Notes under the pieces: generated by a model
Told to the model about the DNA's origin: nothing
Seen by the model: only the letters and a program-made list of their open reading frames with translations
Databases searched by the model: none
Assembly (NCBI GenBank): GCA_963555705.1
Contig: OY743187.1
Span: forward strand, 9,500,133-9,564,132
Direction: 5' to 3'
DNA from: Ligustrum vulgare
Taxonomy: Eukaryota; Streptophyta; Magnoliopsida; Lamiales; Oleaceae
DNA: 64,000 nucleotides
Translations under genes and position numbers: made by a program
Shown: positions 1-11,443 of the stretch, in pieces
How the letters are laid out: each line of letters begins with the position of its first letter
Position numbering within the stretch: position 1 is the first letter of the stretch

Positions 1-2885
1 TTGCTGAGATTGGTGATATTACTTTAAAATCTGATACTTGCTATGTGCTCAAATTATGTGGAGTCAGATATATTCTTGAAATGGCTAGAAATCTTATTTC
101 AGTAGGAGCTTTAGAATCAGAGGAATTTTCTGGTAAAATTGGAAACAGCATGTTAAAAATGACTAAGGGTGTCATGGTCACGTGTAAAAGTATCAAAAGA
201 AATGGTATTTATGTGACAATTGCTGAAGTGATTAATTCCTCTATTAATTCTGCCAACACTGATGAAACACACAAGTGGCACAATGGATTAGCTCATGTAA
301 GCATTAAAGGACTTAAATTGCTTAATGAAAAAGGTGTGTTTGGAAAAGATTGTGTATCTGACATGCCAATCTGTGATCACCGTGTGCTTGATAAACATCA
401 TAAGTTATCTTTCTCATCTGTTGTGCATAAAACTACAAGAGTTTTAGAATATATTCATTCTGATTTGTGGGGGCCAGCCACTTATCCTACGACGGGTGGT
501 AATAGATATTTTTTATCCATAATTGATGATTTTTCTCGAAAAGTGTGGGTTTATCTGTTGAAAGATAAAACTGAGAGCTTTAAGAAATTTAAAATTTGGA
601 AATTGCAAGTTGAAAATCAAACTGGCAAGAAGATAAGATATCTGAGAACTGATAATGGTCTTGAATTTTGTAATAATGATTTTGATGATATGTGTAAGGA
701 AAGTGGAATTACTAGACATAAAACTGTTCCATATACGCCTCAACAAAATGGGGTTGCTGAACGTATGAATCGTACTATACTTTATAAAGTTAGATGTATG
801 ATGTTGAGTTATGGTATTCCTAAATATTTTTGGGGTGAAGCTGTTGTTACTGCATGTTATCTGATTAATTTGACACCTTCTAGTGCATTAAATGGTGATA
901 CTCCGCATGAAAAATGGTATGGTAAATATGTTGACTATACTTTGTTGAGAACTTTTGGCTGTGTTGCTTTCTCTCATCAAAATGAGGGGAAACTAGAACC
1001 TAGAGCTAGGAAATGTGTTTTCTTAGGGTATCCTGAAGGAGTTAAGGGATATAGGCTTTGGGATAGAAGTCAAACTGGAGTTAAAATCATCATAAGTCGT
1101 GATGTTACATTTAATGAAATTGAGATGCCGTGTCTAAAATTAGAGAGTGACATTGTGAGAGAAAAATAACAAGAAAAACACTATTGGCGAATCCAAAGAG
1201 GATTTAGAGACTGTGAGTGTTGAAATCCCCACTACACAAATTGAGGTGGAGTGTCAAAATCTTGAGGTAGAAAACAACCAGGATGAAAATGTTGGGAGTG
1301 ATGAGGTTGTAGAGGAACATCAAGTAGAACAAAACCCTTTATTTGATTATCAGTTAGCTAGAGACCGAGTTAGGAGAACACATAGGGTGCCTCAAAGGTT
1401 AGAGTCTAATTTTGAGTTAGCTTATGCTAGTTATCAAGAATTAGTTGATAGGGAGCCGAATACTTTTGAAGAAGCTTTAGAGAGTAAACAAGCTGAGAAT
1501 TGGGTGAAAGCGATGAATGAACAGATGAGTTCCCTCGATAAAAATCAAACATGGGAGTTAGTCCCAAGACCTAAAAGCAAGTCTATTGTTGGGTGCAAAT
1601 TGGTTTTTAGAGTTAAGGAGGGAAATACTTTGGGAGAGCCTTTAAGGTTTAAGGCTAGACTCGTGGCTAAAGGTTACACACAAAAGGAAGGGGTAGACTA
1701 TAATGAAATCTTTTCTCATGTTGTTAAGTATACCACTATTAGGACTATGCTTGCATTAGTTGCGCATTTTAATTGGGAACTTGAACAACTTGATGTTAAA
1801 ACTGTTTTTTGCATGGTGAACTTGATGAAGAGATTTTTATGGATCAACCAAAAGATTTTGAAAATAAACTAAAACCTAATAATGTGTGTTTTCTTAAACG
1901 CTCTCTTTATGGTTTAAAATAATCTCCTAAACAATGGTACAAACGTTTTGATTCTTTTGTGCAAACAATTGGTTTTAAAATGAGTAAATTTGATCATTAC
2001 TTGTATTATCAACAGGGGAGTATTAATAATAACTGTGTGTTTTTATTATTACATGTTGATGATATGTTGCTTGTTGGCCCTAACTTGAAATTCTTGAATG
2101 AAATAAAAATCACGTTGGGTAATGAATTTGACATGAAAGACCTAGGTAATGCTAAAAGAATCTTAGGCATGGAAATTGAAAGAGATAGGTCAAATTCAAT
2201 TTTATTTCTGCATCAGACTTCGTATATTATGAAAATTTTGAGAAAATTTGGCATGATTGATTGTAAATCTGACTTAGCTTTTGCTGTTAGTACACTTAGC
2301 AGGTACATGTCTAATCCTGGTCCCACTCATTGGGAAGCTTTAAAATGGTTGTTTAGATATTTGAAAGAAACTTGTAATGTTGGACTGGTATATAAGTTTA
2401 GTACTGAAGGATTAAAATTGAAAGGATTTACTGATGCTAATTATACTGGTGATAGAGATAATAGGAAATCAACTTCTTCCTATGTGTTTACTTTGTGTAA
2501 TTCATGTGTTAGTTGGAAATCACAACTCCAGCACGTTGTTGCATTGTCCACTATTGAATCTAAATATATTCCTGCTACTAAAGCCTTTAAAGAGTCTTTG
2601 TGGTTTAAAGGTCTATTAAATGAACTATGCGTTCTTGATGGTAATGTGACAGTATATTCTGATAGTCAATCTGCTATTCATCTGTGTAAAAATCTTGTCT
2701 TTCATGAACGTACTAAACATATTGATGTCAGATTACATTTTATTAGAGATATGGTTTCTCAAGAACTGGTAAAACTTGAGAAAGTTCTTTCAGAATACAA
2801 CTCTGCAGATATGGACAATAAGGTGCTTCATTTGATAAAATTTAGAAGCTGTTTTAGTCTTCTAAATATTAGTACAGGTATGTAA
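1..2885 (+). pseudogene. Ty1/copia retrotransposon pol (integrase, RT, RNase H), decayed and cut by the window edge
   Basis: The reading frame is open from base 3. It gives a pre-integrase region, then an integrase core with the DDE triad in HSDLWGP, RTDNGLEF and NGVAERMNR, then the copia-type reverse transcriptase and RNase H. Breaks are visible. The second Cys of the integrase zinc finger is Arg (CDHRV where the family has CxxC). A stop follows the integrase at 1167. A one-base slip near 1808 occurs just after the DVKT motif of the RT. A TAA near 1918 sits where SLYGLK is normally followed by Gln. About 50 residues are missing near 2272, between the RT end and the RNase H start. The RT active site reads HVDDM. 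These breaks make the copy non-functional. Gag and the 5' LTR lie outside the window. Confidence 0.93.
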
Positions 2886-3056
2886 GTTTTTTTGTGCTAT
2901 TATTTTTCCTTGTTAAGTTTTTCCTTGTTAAGCTTACAGGTTAGTTTGGTAACAAGGTAGAGGTTTGTTAGGTAAATTTGTTACCAAATTAACCCCCTTC
3001 GGTGATGATGAAAAATCGAGGTCAGTTTTTATCTTCAGACTTTTTATAAGCTAATA
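2886..3056 (+). other. Possible copia polypurine tract and truncated 3' LTR start
   Basis: Downstream of the RNase H a purine-rich run (AAGGTAGAGG, about 2954-2963) is followed by TGTTAGG. This is the arrangement expected for a polypurine tract and LTR start. The LTR cannot be followed, because gypsy-like sequence takes over by about 3090. The assignment is an inference from position only. Confidence 0.35.
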
Positions 3057-3377
3057 TTGAAGAATATTGTATTCCACACCACAATTGTTTGTAGCCCACT
3101 TGATGTGATCCAGACCACGAATACAAGCCCGCACAAAGATCCGTTGATGATCAAAGGAGGACCGATTACTCGATTGCAAACAAAGAGGGTCAACGAAGCA
3201 ATGGACAAGCTAGTACAAGAAACAATGGCCAAAACAATGTTCGTGTCATCAAAAGAAGCAAGTTCCATGTTGGGACCGAGCCAAAATGACGAGTGGATCA
3301 ACCTCATTCAAGCCGTCGAAGAAAATTGTGAAATTTCAAGAATTACGGCCGTAACGAGTCTACTGTGGAAAAACTGA
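3057..3377 (+). pseudogene. 3'-terminal ORF fragment of a Ty3/gypsy element
   Basis: This 106-codon frame contains GGPITRLQTKRVNEAMDKLVQE. The motif GPxTRxxxKR followed by an amphipathic helix is common at the very end of plant gypsy polyproteins, before the 3' LTR. No RT or integrase remains next to it, so this is a truncated copy. It abuts the copia remnant directly. The homology is by recalled motif, not by search. Confidence 0.55.
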
Positions 3378-3553
3378 AATTTTGAAGAATTGGATTTACG
3401 GCCGTAACTCACATATGTCACGGCCGTAATGCAGCCTCGGGTTAAATTATGATTTTTAAAAAATATGACTTACGACCGTAAAAATATGTCTCACGGCCGT
3501 AACTGTAAAACAGAAAGCTTCTTACGGCCGTAAGAATTATGTCACGGCCGTAA
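3343..3553. repeat. Array of seven copies of the palindrome TTACGGCCGTAA (and close variants)
   Basis: Copies of the 12-mer start at 3343, 3396, 3418, 3470, 3491, 3522 and 3542. Three are perfect (TTACGGCCGTAA), three read TCACGGCCGTAA and one reads TTACGACCGTAA. Six of them form three pairs with start-to-start spacing of 22, 21 and 20 bp. Each pair has a TTA-type copy first and a TCA-type copy second. The array lies in the presumed LTR downstream of the gypsy ORF. Confidence 0.9.
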
Positions 3554-3940
3554 CAGCCAATACGCGTAAATTTAGGATTTTATTTCTTTCCTTATTTTTA
3601 GCAATTTGTTTCCTAGTATAATTAAAACTCTTAAGCTAGGTTTTGACTGATTTTCATTATTATGCACAACTTTTATACTATTATTGAGAGGCTATTTTGC
3701 TTTCAACAACCTTATTCTTCATTGAATAAAATTCGAACTTGCGAGTTATTCTTGTTTGTTCAAATCTTGGTGAGAATTAATATTACTTGTGATCAAGAGG
3801 TCAATATATCTTTGTGATTGTATTGGTTTCTTGGTTCAATTAATTTTAATTGGATCCATAAATCGTGGTTTCTTGACGTTCTTGGGTTGATTTCAATATT
3901 TTGTGGGTTACATAGCTACAATTGCTACGTGGTTTGTATC
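3378..3940 (+). mobile_element. Probable gypsy 3' LTR remnant
   Basis: The sequence after the gypsy ORF includes the palindrome array, several AATAAA-like signals (for example near 3724) and T-rich sequence, as LTRs often do. A possible LTR end is the TATCA near 3940. I could not find a second copy or a target-site duplication, so the limits are approximate. Confidence 0.4.
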
Positions 3941-4688
3941 ACCACTTGGTCGGGTATTTTGAGGGAGTCAACCCAATTGGGATTGGTGCTCGATACCCGA
4001 CTTTGGAGATAATGTTGGGAAAGGAGATAAAACCGAACAAACTCTTATCATTATCTATTATACATTTTCGGTTCTTATTATCAAGAAAAATCTTTATCTT
4101 TTTTGTTAAGCCTCATTCACTCCTCTTGATCTCCTCCATTCCGTTAAGCTTCATCTGTGGGATGGACTCTTTGTTTATAAATTGCCGAGTCTGGCCATGT
4201 ATTCAGTGTGCTTTTTCTGTGTGAAGTTTCAAGTGCCTTCTTCGTGAAATTTCTGTGCTCTTCATGGGCTGCCCTTCTTCGTGAACGGCTTCGGTTTGTG
4301 ATTTCCCGTACTTCCTTTGTGGTTGTACAAATCTCCAAATTGTGGTGTTGCACTTGTGGTGGTGGATTGATTTTCTGAACCAAATCAAAAAGGGGGAAAT
4401 CATTATCTAATCTCTTAGTTTCTTCCTCTTTCATTTTAGTTTAATTTTTTCTTGGTTTTAATTGATCGAATCCTTGCATTTGTTGCATTGCAGGTCCAAT
4501 TAAATCCTAAAACAGCATAGCAAATTTTAAAGTGAATCAGCTGTAGGTTTAAAAAATAGCTCCAAAAACCAATCAACTATGCAATCCTCATTAATTAGCA
4601 AAACCAAGATATGAGAATGAATTGTGTCATAGTTGTCGTCTCTTACCTCGAGAGTGTCTCTTTCCCTTTCTCCATAAACTATATCATG
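3941..4688. other. Non-coding stretch, no recognisable gene
   Basis: Short open frames occur on both strands but none resembles a known family. The stretch lies between the gypsy remnant and the PORR pseudogene and may hold more of either. I see nothing else to support. Confidence 0.4.
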
Positions 4689-5375
4689 CTAATTGGCTTC
4701 AGAACCAATTTCAGCTTCTGAATCAGAGCATTCATCAGCCATTTCAATTTCTTCTTCTCCATCATTATCAGCATTATCAACCAACTTTTCAAGCTGGGAC
4801 AAATATTCTGCAGCTTTATTTCGATAAATTAACCCAGTTCTCATTACATATTGAAACTTATCCCTGTGGCGAGCAAAAGGATGTAGGTCCACCAGTCTTC
4901 CCCGACGATCTCCCTCTCTCAATGCCACAGTTGTTGTCTTGCACTTCAGTGAGAGGTAGAATATCCCAGGGCACCTCGTAAACATTCAAGTAAACTTGTG
5001 GGGAAGATTCAAATCCTCCCTCAAGCTCCCAAGGTAATTCCTTTTAGTTTTCTTATAAATAGTCAAGCTCAAAAATTCATGCAGCAACGCAACAACCCTT
5101 TTCTCCATAAGCTCACTAGTTGGATCAATTCCCTTGAATCCTCATAAGGTGAAATATATGGCAATTTTTGAAACTCATCCATCCATGCCTTAACCTTCTT
5201 CTGTGCCCCATAACCCCTTGGAAAACTCTTAGGAAACTCTAGCGCCACCTTGCCCTTTTGAAATCCTCCATAATCAACAAGACCAATACAACTAGCATTA
5301 TCAGTGTTCCGGGGTACACACTTCTCATTGATCTTCTGTAACTTAGAAACTGAGAATTCTTCCTGCCACTTTACA

Positions 5376-6646
5376 TGTAGCGACCGGAAATATTCATTTC
5401 TTTCTAAATAAAATATTTTTAGAACTTTAAATGCGTGTCGCTACGACTTTTTCCATTTAATTTAAAGGAGTATTCGTCTAGCCAAATTATAAATGAAATT
5501 AAATTAATTTTCATCGTAATTAAATTTTTGAATTTTATTTAAAATATTCCAAGACCACAATTCATTTTATAGTCCAAGTTTTAAATAGTTTAAATCCAAA
5601 CTTCGACTTTTGCGTTCAAATTTACTGATTTCAATAGTTTTGATTCTTGTTCAATTTAAATTTCTATTATCCACCCCCTAAAAATCAGACATTTTATCTT
5701 GCAAATTCTCGCAGCAATCCAAATTTTTCAAAAAATTTCAGCCCTCCACACGTTATACCATTCTGCACTCCCTGATTCTCTCACCCTTTCCCCTAAATCG
5801 CACATTTTCCTCCTTCAAATTCACACATGTTTTGATCATATCCAGCAATCTGCATTGTCCATTTATCAAATCTCTCCCTTAATTCTGCATTCAACTGATT
5901 ACAATTCCTATTATTCTCTCCAGATCAACAAGACTCCCTCAACTTACCAAAATTCAGCAAAACCAACAGTAACATATACTCAAATTCTCCTCCCACACGA
6001 ACTCACCAAGCCAAACAAACCTTTCTGGTAATTTTCTACTGCATTACTTCAACACCTCACAGCCACGACCACCACAGTAACCTAATTTCCACAACCAATC
6101 ATCACCATCGCACAAACCTCCATTGTGATTCCCTACAGAACTTCAAACCGGCCACCAATGGTGCACCACTCCATTAGCCCCACACGACAGCCACCCCCAC
6201 CATAACCCAAACCACAGCAAAAAACCGTAGCCATTATCAACAGCCAACCACCATCACGACCGTAACCCCCTCTCTCTCTCTCAAACCGCGATCGAACACC
6301 CATCCTCGACTCCACTCCCCTATTCGAAAATCAAAGCCAAATCCCCAAATAAAACCCAAAACCCAGAATTTAACAAAACCCAAATACCGTACCTTGACCG
6401 CCATCTTGTATTGGTCGGATTCTTCGTCGGAAAAACCCACAACCCATTATCGGTTTCACACTAAGTTGAACCCATTTCAGTTTTCTTCTCACCACCCTTT
6501 CACTCACGCCATCGCCGCCATGGGATGGCGGCACCACCGTCGACGAATGACGGTCGGCAGCCCCTAACGGAGGAGCCCCTCCCCGTCGCGGCTCCATTTC
6601 TTGTTTTTCTTCTCTGTTAACAATAATGAAGAAGAAAGAGAGAGAC

Positions 6647-6681
<35 letters not shown>

Positions 6682-7663
6682 ATTTTGATATTTTTAAAAT
6701 TTAATGTTTAAGCCCAAGTTTGAAGATACGTCTATTTTAGTCCTTGAATTTATAAAAAACGTTTTACCTAGCTCCTATAGTTTAATGTGTTTCATTCAGC
6801 CCTATTAAGTTTCAAATATTCCTTGTCAGTTCTTAACTTTTAGAAGAAGCCCATTTCAGAACCTACACTTTTAAAATCTATGCTTTCTCAAAATTTCAAT
6901 CTAGCCCTCAAATTTTATTTTGTCACGTTAAATCTTTAAATTTCTAAAATACTAATTTGATTAATTTACTTTTTTGGCTAGACGAAGCAGTTGGTGATTT
7001 GAGAAGCTGATGTACTATCCCCGCTCCGATTTTTGAGAACTCGTAAAGTTAAAGGTAGACTCGCCTCCACTAATTGATTTAGACTATAATTGCACGTGAT
7101 TATGTGGATTTGTGTGATTTTTATATGCTTAATTGCATGAGAAAAGAAAAGAATATCTCGTATGAGATAAATTTGACAATTTATGTTATGAACGTCATAA
7201 CTTATCTGCTAACATGAGACAAGAAAAGAATGTGTTCATTTGCACTCGTTTTATGATGCTTATGAATAAGAAAAGAATATCACTACATTATTTACATAAT
7301 TACTTGTCCAATTATCTTGTAAATTAATTATTGGAGTTGAATCTACTGAGTATTTCATTTTGAAATGCTCGCCCCGTTGTTTTAACATTTTTTGCAGATT
7401 TCGGAGACGATAACGAATGGGACAATTACGGCAAATTACAAATTGATATTTTTTAAAAGTCGTAAATTTTGAAATAATTATTTCATTTTATCAAGAATTG
7501 TCATTTTTATAAATTTGTACGAATTACTTTATTCCATCTGAATTATCGCTAAACTTTTATTCAATAAATGTGATATTTAATATTTAGTCATTTTCCGCAA
7601 TAAAATTTATTCAAAAATTTAGAAAATTGACGTTCTCGCGTTTCTCGAAACTCGAGGTTTACA
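5376..7663. mobile_element. Solo LTR of a Ty3/gypsy (Tekay/Del-like) element, 2288 bp, TSD TTACA
   Basis: The element starts TGTAGCGACCGG and ends in GTTTACA. It is bounded by TTACA at 5371-5375 and TTACA at 7664-7668. Removing it together with one TTACA joins the two halves of the PORR frame exactly (LKLVKW). A start of the TGTAGCG type and a length above 2 kb are typical of Tekay/Del chromovirus LTRs. No internal retrotransposon sequence remains, which points to recombination between two LTRs. The lineage is by recall. The boundary evidence is direct. A TA microsatellite lies inside it. Confidence 0.9.
6647..6677. repeat. (TA)n microsatellite
   Basis: About fifteen AT units in a row, inside the solo LTR. 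Confidence 0.95.
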
Positions 7664-7790
7664 TTACAAGTTTCAAACAGTCCAATCCATTTCTTCCCTT
7701 AACAATCTGAAATTTTCCTTGATACTTTTTAACTAAATTGTGGTCAAAATTGTTAGGCAATCCCGTGTCCCATTTCAATGAATATAACGA

Positions 7791-8163
7791 TTGTACGTAC
7801 GAGCACCTGTAGACATGTAAAACAATGAGTGGTCAGGAATCGAAAAAATAAACGAAGAACTCCAATATTTATTTTTTCCTTTGAAGACACCAGATAAAGC
7901 AAAAGTTTCTAAATGCTCCTACCGTCCATCGAGGGAATTAATGATGTCCCAACCAAAGTTTTCGCTATGCTTACAAGTGAGCCAAACAAAAATATTAATT
8001 CATGCAAATCACTCAGCTAAGGCCTGTCTCATTCTACCATGGTGGAGGAGAACTGAACCATTTGACATTTGGTCAAGAATGAACCCCTGATCATCCCAAA
8101 ACTTTTTATCTCATTTCTCAATTACTTCTTCTAGGCTATTTAATTTCAATAACAAAAAGGGTT
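7791..8163. other. Non-coding spacer between the PORR pseudogene and a solo LTR
   Basis: The longest frame is 69 codons and resembles nothing I recognise. Nothing else is supported. Confidence 0.4.
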
Positions 8164-8168
8164 CATGG

Positions 8169-8788
8169 TGTTGGGAATTTCAACACGTCGATTCCCCCTT
8201 TCTTCTTCTCACAGGATCTTTCGATGTTCAAAATAAAATAAGCAAACAAGAAAATAAATACGAACACAGAAATTTACGTGGTTCAGCAAAATGCCTACGT
8301 CCAAGGACCCTCGCCAAAGCTTTTCACTATATATTAAATTGTTACAAATATATAGACTTTCACTCACCAACCCAATCCCACAAACCACAGAGAAAATACA
8401 ACAAACGAGCTTTACCACATATAATTTCTACCCTTTGACTTACACTACAAAGAGTTACAAGAAACTTCACAATATGTTAGGCTTACAATTTTCTCTCTTT
8501 GATCACTGACTCACAATATTTGACACTCTCCAATTGTGCTTGTGTTGCTCTTCTCTTCAACAATTGATCTCTATTTATAGGCAAAGATTAGGGACGGATT
8601 GGGAATAACAAATTCTTTCACCAACCAATCTTACCAACTTATCTCACCTAACTCTTCACCAACCATTCTTACCTAATCAATTAGTCTTCATGTTGAATTG
8701 TTGGTTCAATACCTAACAAATTCTTCACCAACCATTCTTACCTAATTAATTAGTCTCCATTGTTGAATCTTGGGTCAAATACCCAACA
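8169..8788 (-). mobile_element. Solo LTR of a Ty1/copia element, 620 bp, TSD CATGG
   Basis: The sequence runs from TGTTGGGAA to TACCCAACA and is flanked by CATGG at 8164-8168 and 8789-8793. On the minus strand it carries a TATA box (CCTATAAATAGAGA, about 8570-8583). It shares a stretch around GAACCACGTAAAT with the copia LTR at 62721-63204, so the two belong to related families. No internal region remains. A single clean TSD pair shows one insertion followed by LTR-LTR recombination. Confidence 0.92.
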
Positions 8789-8793
8789 CATGG

Positions 8794-9123
8794 ATGAACT
8801 GCAAGTTTGAAAGAATAATAAAAGATTAAAAGCAGCATTTTGTCCAGATGTTTCTTAAACAGTATTCTATGCATTTTCAACCAGCACAATAAACAGAAAT
8901 CATATTTGCATCCCTCCAAGTCCAGATAATGATGCTAAGACTCCAACCATGAAAAAAATAAATTAAAATCACTTTTAAATTTGTAGGAATTCTGAGAAAT
9001 ATGAAATGCTCTTTACTAGAATACCCAAGAGGCAAGAACAGTGTAAAAAAAAAACCCCAAAGGTAAATTCTTACTAAGACAACGTTACAACAGAAAATTC
9101 TAATGCATACATTAAAAAAAGGA
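8794..9123. other. Non-coding, AT-rich
   Basis: No gene is recognisable. A donor-like GTAAAAAT on the minus strand near 9131 suggests this stretch may be intronic to the coding fragment at 9132-9439, if that fragment was once a gene. Confidence 0.35.
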
Positions 9124-9131
9124 ATTTTTAC

Positions 9132-9439
9132 CTCTCTATCCTGGGTCATCATGAGCACATTGCAAAGCCTCTCCACGGTATCACCTTCGCACTCCTCAAA
9201 CACTTTCAATTCTTTCTTCTGCAGCATTTGGGTCAACTGTGTAAGCCTGAAACGGGCAATGACGGATATTTGGGGTGAGGGTACTCCTCGAACGGCGTGG
9301 GGTACCGCCGACTGAATCGCAGAGTTGGGACAGTAATGCCCAAAGCTTTGTGAATGACCCGTCTGATGTATTTGGGTAAAAAAACCAATGCCTCGATAAT
9401 AGATGACATACCAAACTGTTCGGCGGCTGTGCCCGCCAT
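9132..9439 (-). pseudogene. Unrecognised coding fragment, possible first exon with a frameshift
   Basis: From the ATG at 9439 the minus strand reads MAGTAAEQFGMSSIIEAL, LPKYIRRVIHKALG and YPHPKYPSLPVS. After a one- or two-base slip near 9243 it continues RLTQLTQMLQKKELKVFEE, CEGDTVERLCNVLMMTQDRE and ends at a GTAAAAAT splice-donor-like site. Base composition and amino-acid pattern (long helix, no low-complexity runs) look like genuine coding sequence, but I do not recognise the family. Neither continuous frame covers it, so it is probably broken or a fragment. No downstream exon was found. Confidence 0.4.
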
Positions 9440-10642
9440 TTTTTATTCTTTTTTTTAGGTAGACGTGTGATTAAAAATTGGAGAAATAAAATGTATGTGA
9501 TTAAAAAGAATTTGAGAGAATTGTATTGTTTATAAATTTTTTTTTTATAAATTGTAATTACTGTGAAAAAGATAAAATTAGCAAATAAAATGTTACACCA
9601 TTAAATGATGATTTCACGTTACTACAAATTTTGAAAAACCTCTTTGATATCTAACAAGTATCCTAAAATCAGAGGAGCTTAAACGACATCCTTGGAACTT
9701 ATTACCTGCATTGCTACCAGATAAAATTTGACCTACCAGAACATGATCTCTAAGCCTCGTAATTATTTACCTTGTTTCATTGTACAGTCTCTGGGTATGA
9801 TCAATATTTTTTAACAACATTACAGAAATTCCAACTTTAAGTTCCAATTCATGGTCGGGATACCAGAACATCTAGACCCATGTATCCTGAACATTAGAAA
9901 AATTTATTAAAAAAAAGTTAATAATAGAGAACATATTAAAAAATCTAAATCAACGATGTAATCATTTATCAGTGTGAAAAATAACACGTAAAAAAAAGAG
10001 TTGAAAAATCATAAAAAAAAAAAAAAAGGATTTAACCAAGTTACAATATAGACCACAAAAAAATGTTCTAAATATAGACTATTTAAAACAATTATCGACA
10101 GAATATCATAGTACAACGTAACCATCTCTAAATATTGATTTTACTTCGTGTTTGATACTTTCTTTTACACAAATCATTTTTCAGCGAGGCTTAAAAATTC
10201 AATGCACACGTTTTTAATCATAAAATCAAATTATAACATAGTAACACAATTAATAATAAATAAGATTGAGAGATGATAATACAATTCTTAACAACGATAA
10301 AAATCACGAATGACATGAAAGTAACGCAATTAATAAGAAATATGGATTTCCACACAAGTAGTTAAAAATCTTTTTCTTACCTAAATTAATTATTTAATTT
10401 TAATACAAAAGAATTTAAATGTATATTGATGTTCTTATTATTAACAACTAATAAGAAAAAAGATTATTAAATTAAATAAATGTAGTGTTATTATTACAAA
10501 AAACTATATTAAAATTTTGATAATTTAATTGACATAATATCATAGTAACACAGCTAATAATAAGGAAGAGTTTACATATATGTATGCCCAAAACAATAAA
10601 ATATAACTAAAAATAAAAAATAAAAAAATTCAATCTTCATTC
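9440..10642. other. AT-rich intergenic DNA
   Basis: Very AT-rich with many short A and T runs. The first 120 bases resemble the internal part of Tourist-like MITEs found elsewhere in the window (GTGATTAAAAA..TTATAAATT). No coding potential was seen. Confidence 0.5.
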
Positions 10643-10995
10643 TTAATTGGATTAAGGGTAATTATATTACCACCACAATAATTATTCTCTACACCACATT
10701 ATAAATACACAACAAAAAAATATAATTTTAATAAATACACTACAATAAATGTACAAATATACCCTTTATTCAATTTAAAAAGAAGAAAAACATATGTACA
10801 CTATAAACAATAAATATACCTACTCCAAATCAATAGTTATTTCTCCCTTCTCTCCCCCACCACTCCTAGTCCACCATTTTCCATGTCTTGTTAAAAGGTT
10901 CATTCTCAAAATCTGCTTACATTAGTGATGTAAAGAGAGACTTAATGATTGGTAAAAGACGACTATAAGGGACAAATATTGTTTGTGGAATATAA

Positions 10996-11395
10996 GGGGC
11001 CGTTCTCTTTATATTTCGATTTTGAATTTTGAGTTTTGGATTTTATTTTGAATTTTGAATTTTGGTTGTTTGTTTTGGGATTGCTGAAAACATGTTCTCT
11101 TTGTAATTTTGAAAAACTGTTTTCAAAATTAGAAAAATGAAAATGCGTTTACTTTGTAATTTTTTGATATATTTATTTTGTGATATTTTATATGTAAAAA
11201 ATGGTTTATTTGTTGAATTACATTAATTTTAATGTTAATAAATCAGTTAGATCTCTATGTCAATAAATCCATCATTAATATTGTTTCAGCTAAACAAAAA
11301 TTTAACCCTATACCAACAAAATCTTAACATGGATTTATATATAATAGCAAAATAACATAAGAACTTCAAGTGAAGGAAGTGTCTCACATTTATCC

Positions 11396-11443
<48 letters not shown>

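Larger units (their letters stand above)
4689..7790 (-). pseudogene. PORR-domain (plant organelle RNA recognition) protein pseudogene, split by a solo LTR
   Basis: Read on the minus strand from about 7790, the frame gives GLPNNFDHNLVKKYQGKF, then KGRNGLDCLKLVKWQEEF. After the inserted LTR it continues as SVSKLQKINEKCVPRN, AQKKVKAWMDEFQKLPY, ELMEKRVVALLHEFLSL, PGIFYLSLKCKTTTVALREG and FQYVMRTGLIYR, then an acidic tail and a stop at 4689. These are signatures of the PORR domain, a family whose members mainly act in splicing of organellar group II introns. Disabling changes are a one-base frameshift near 5137, an in-frame TGA near 4985 where the family usually has Arg (CGA to TGA), and the 2.3 kb insertion at 5376-7663. 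The N-terminal transit peptide and start were not found. No intron is visible in the recovered part. Confidence 0.85.

Noticed and set aside
3343..3553. CRISPR-like array (regular palindromic repeats)
   Set aside because: Units are 12 bp, spacers irregular between pairs, in plant LTR sequence. No cas genes and wrong organism.
4144..4434. 96-codon minus-strand frame
   Set aside because: Basic, low-complexity sequence without recognisable motif, next to transposon debris.
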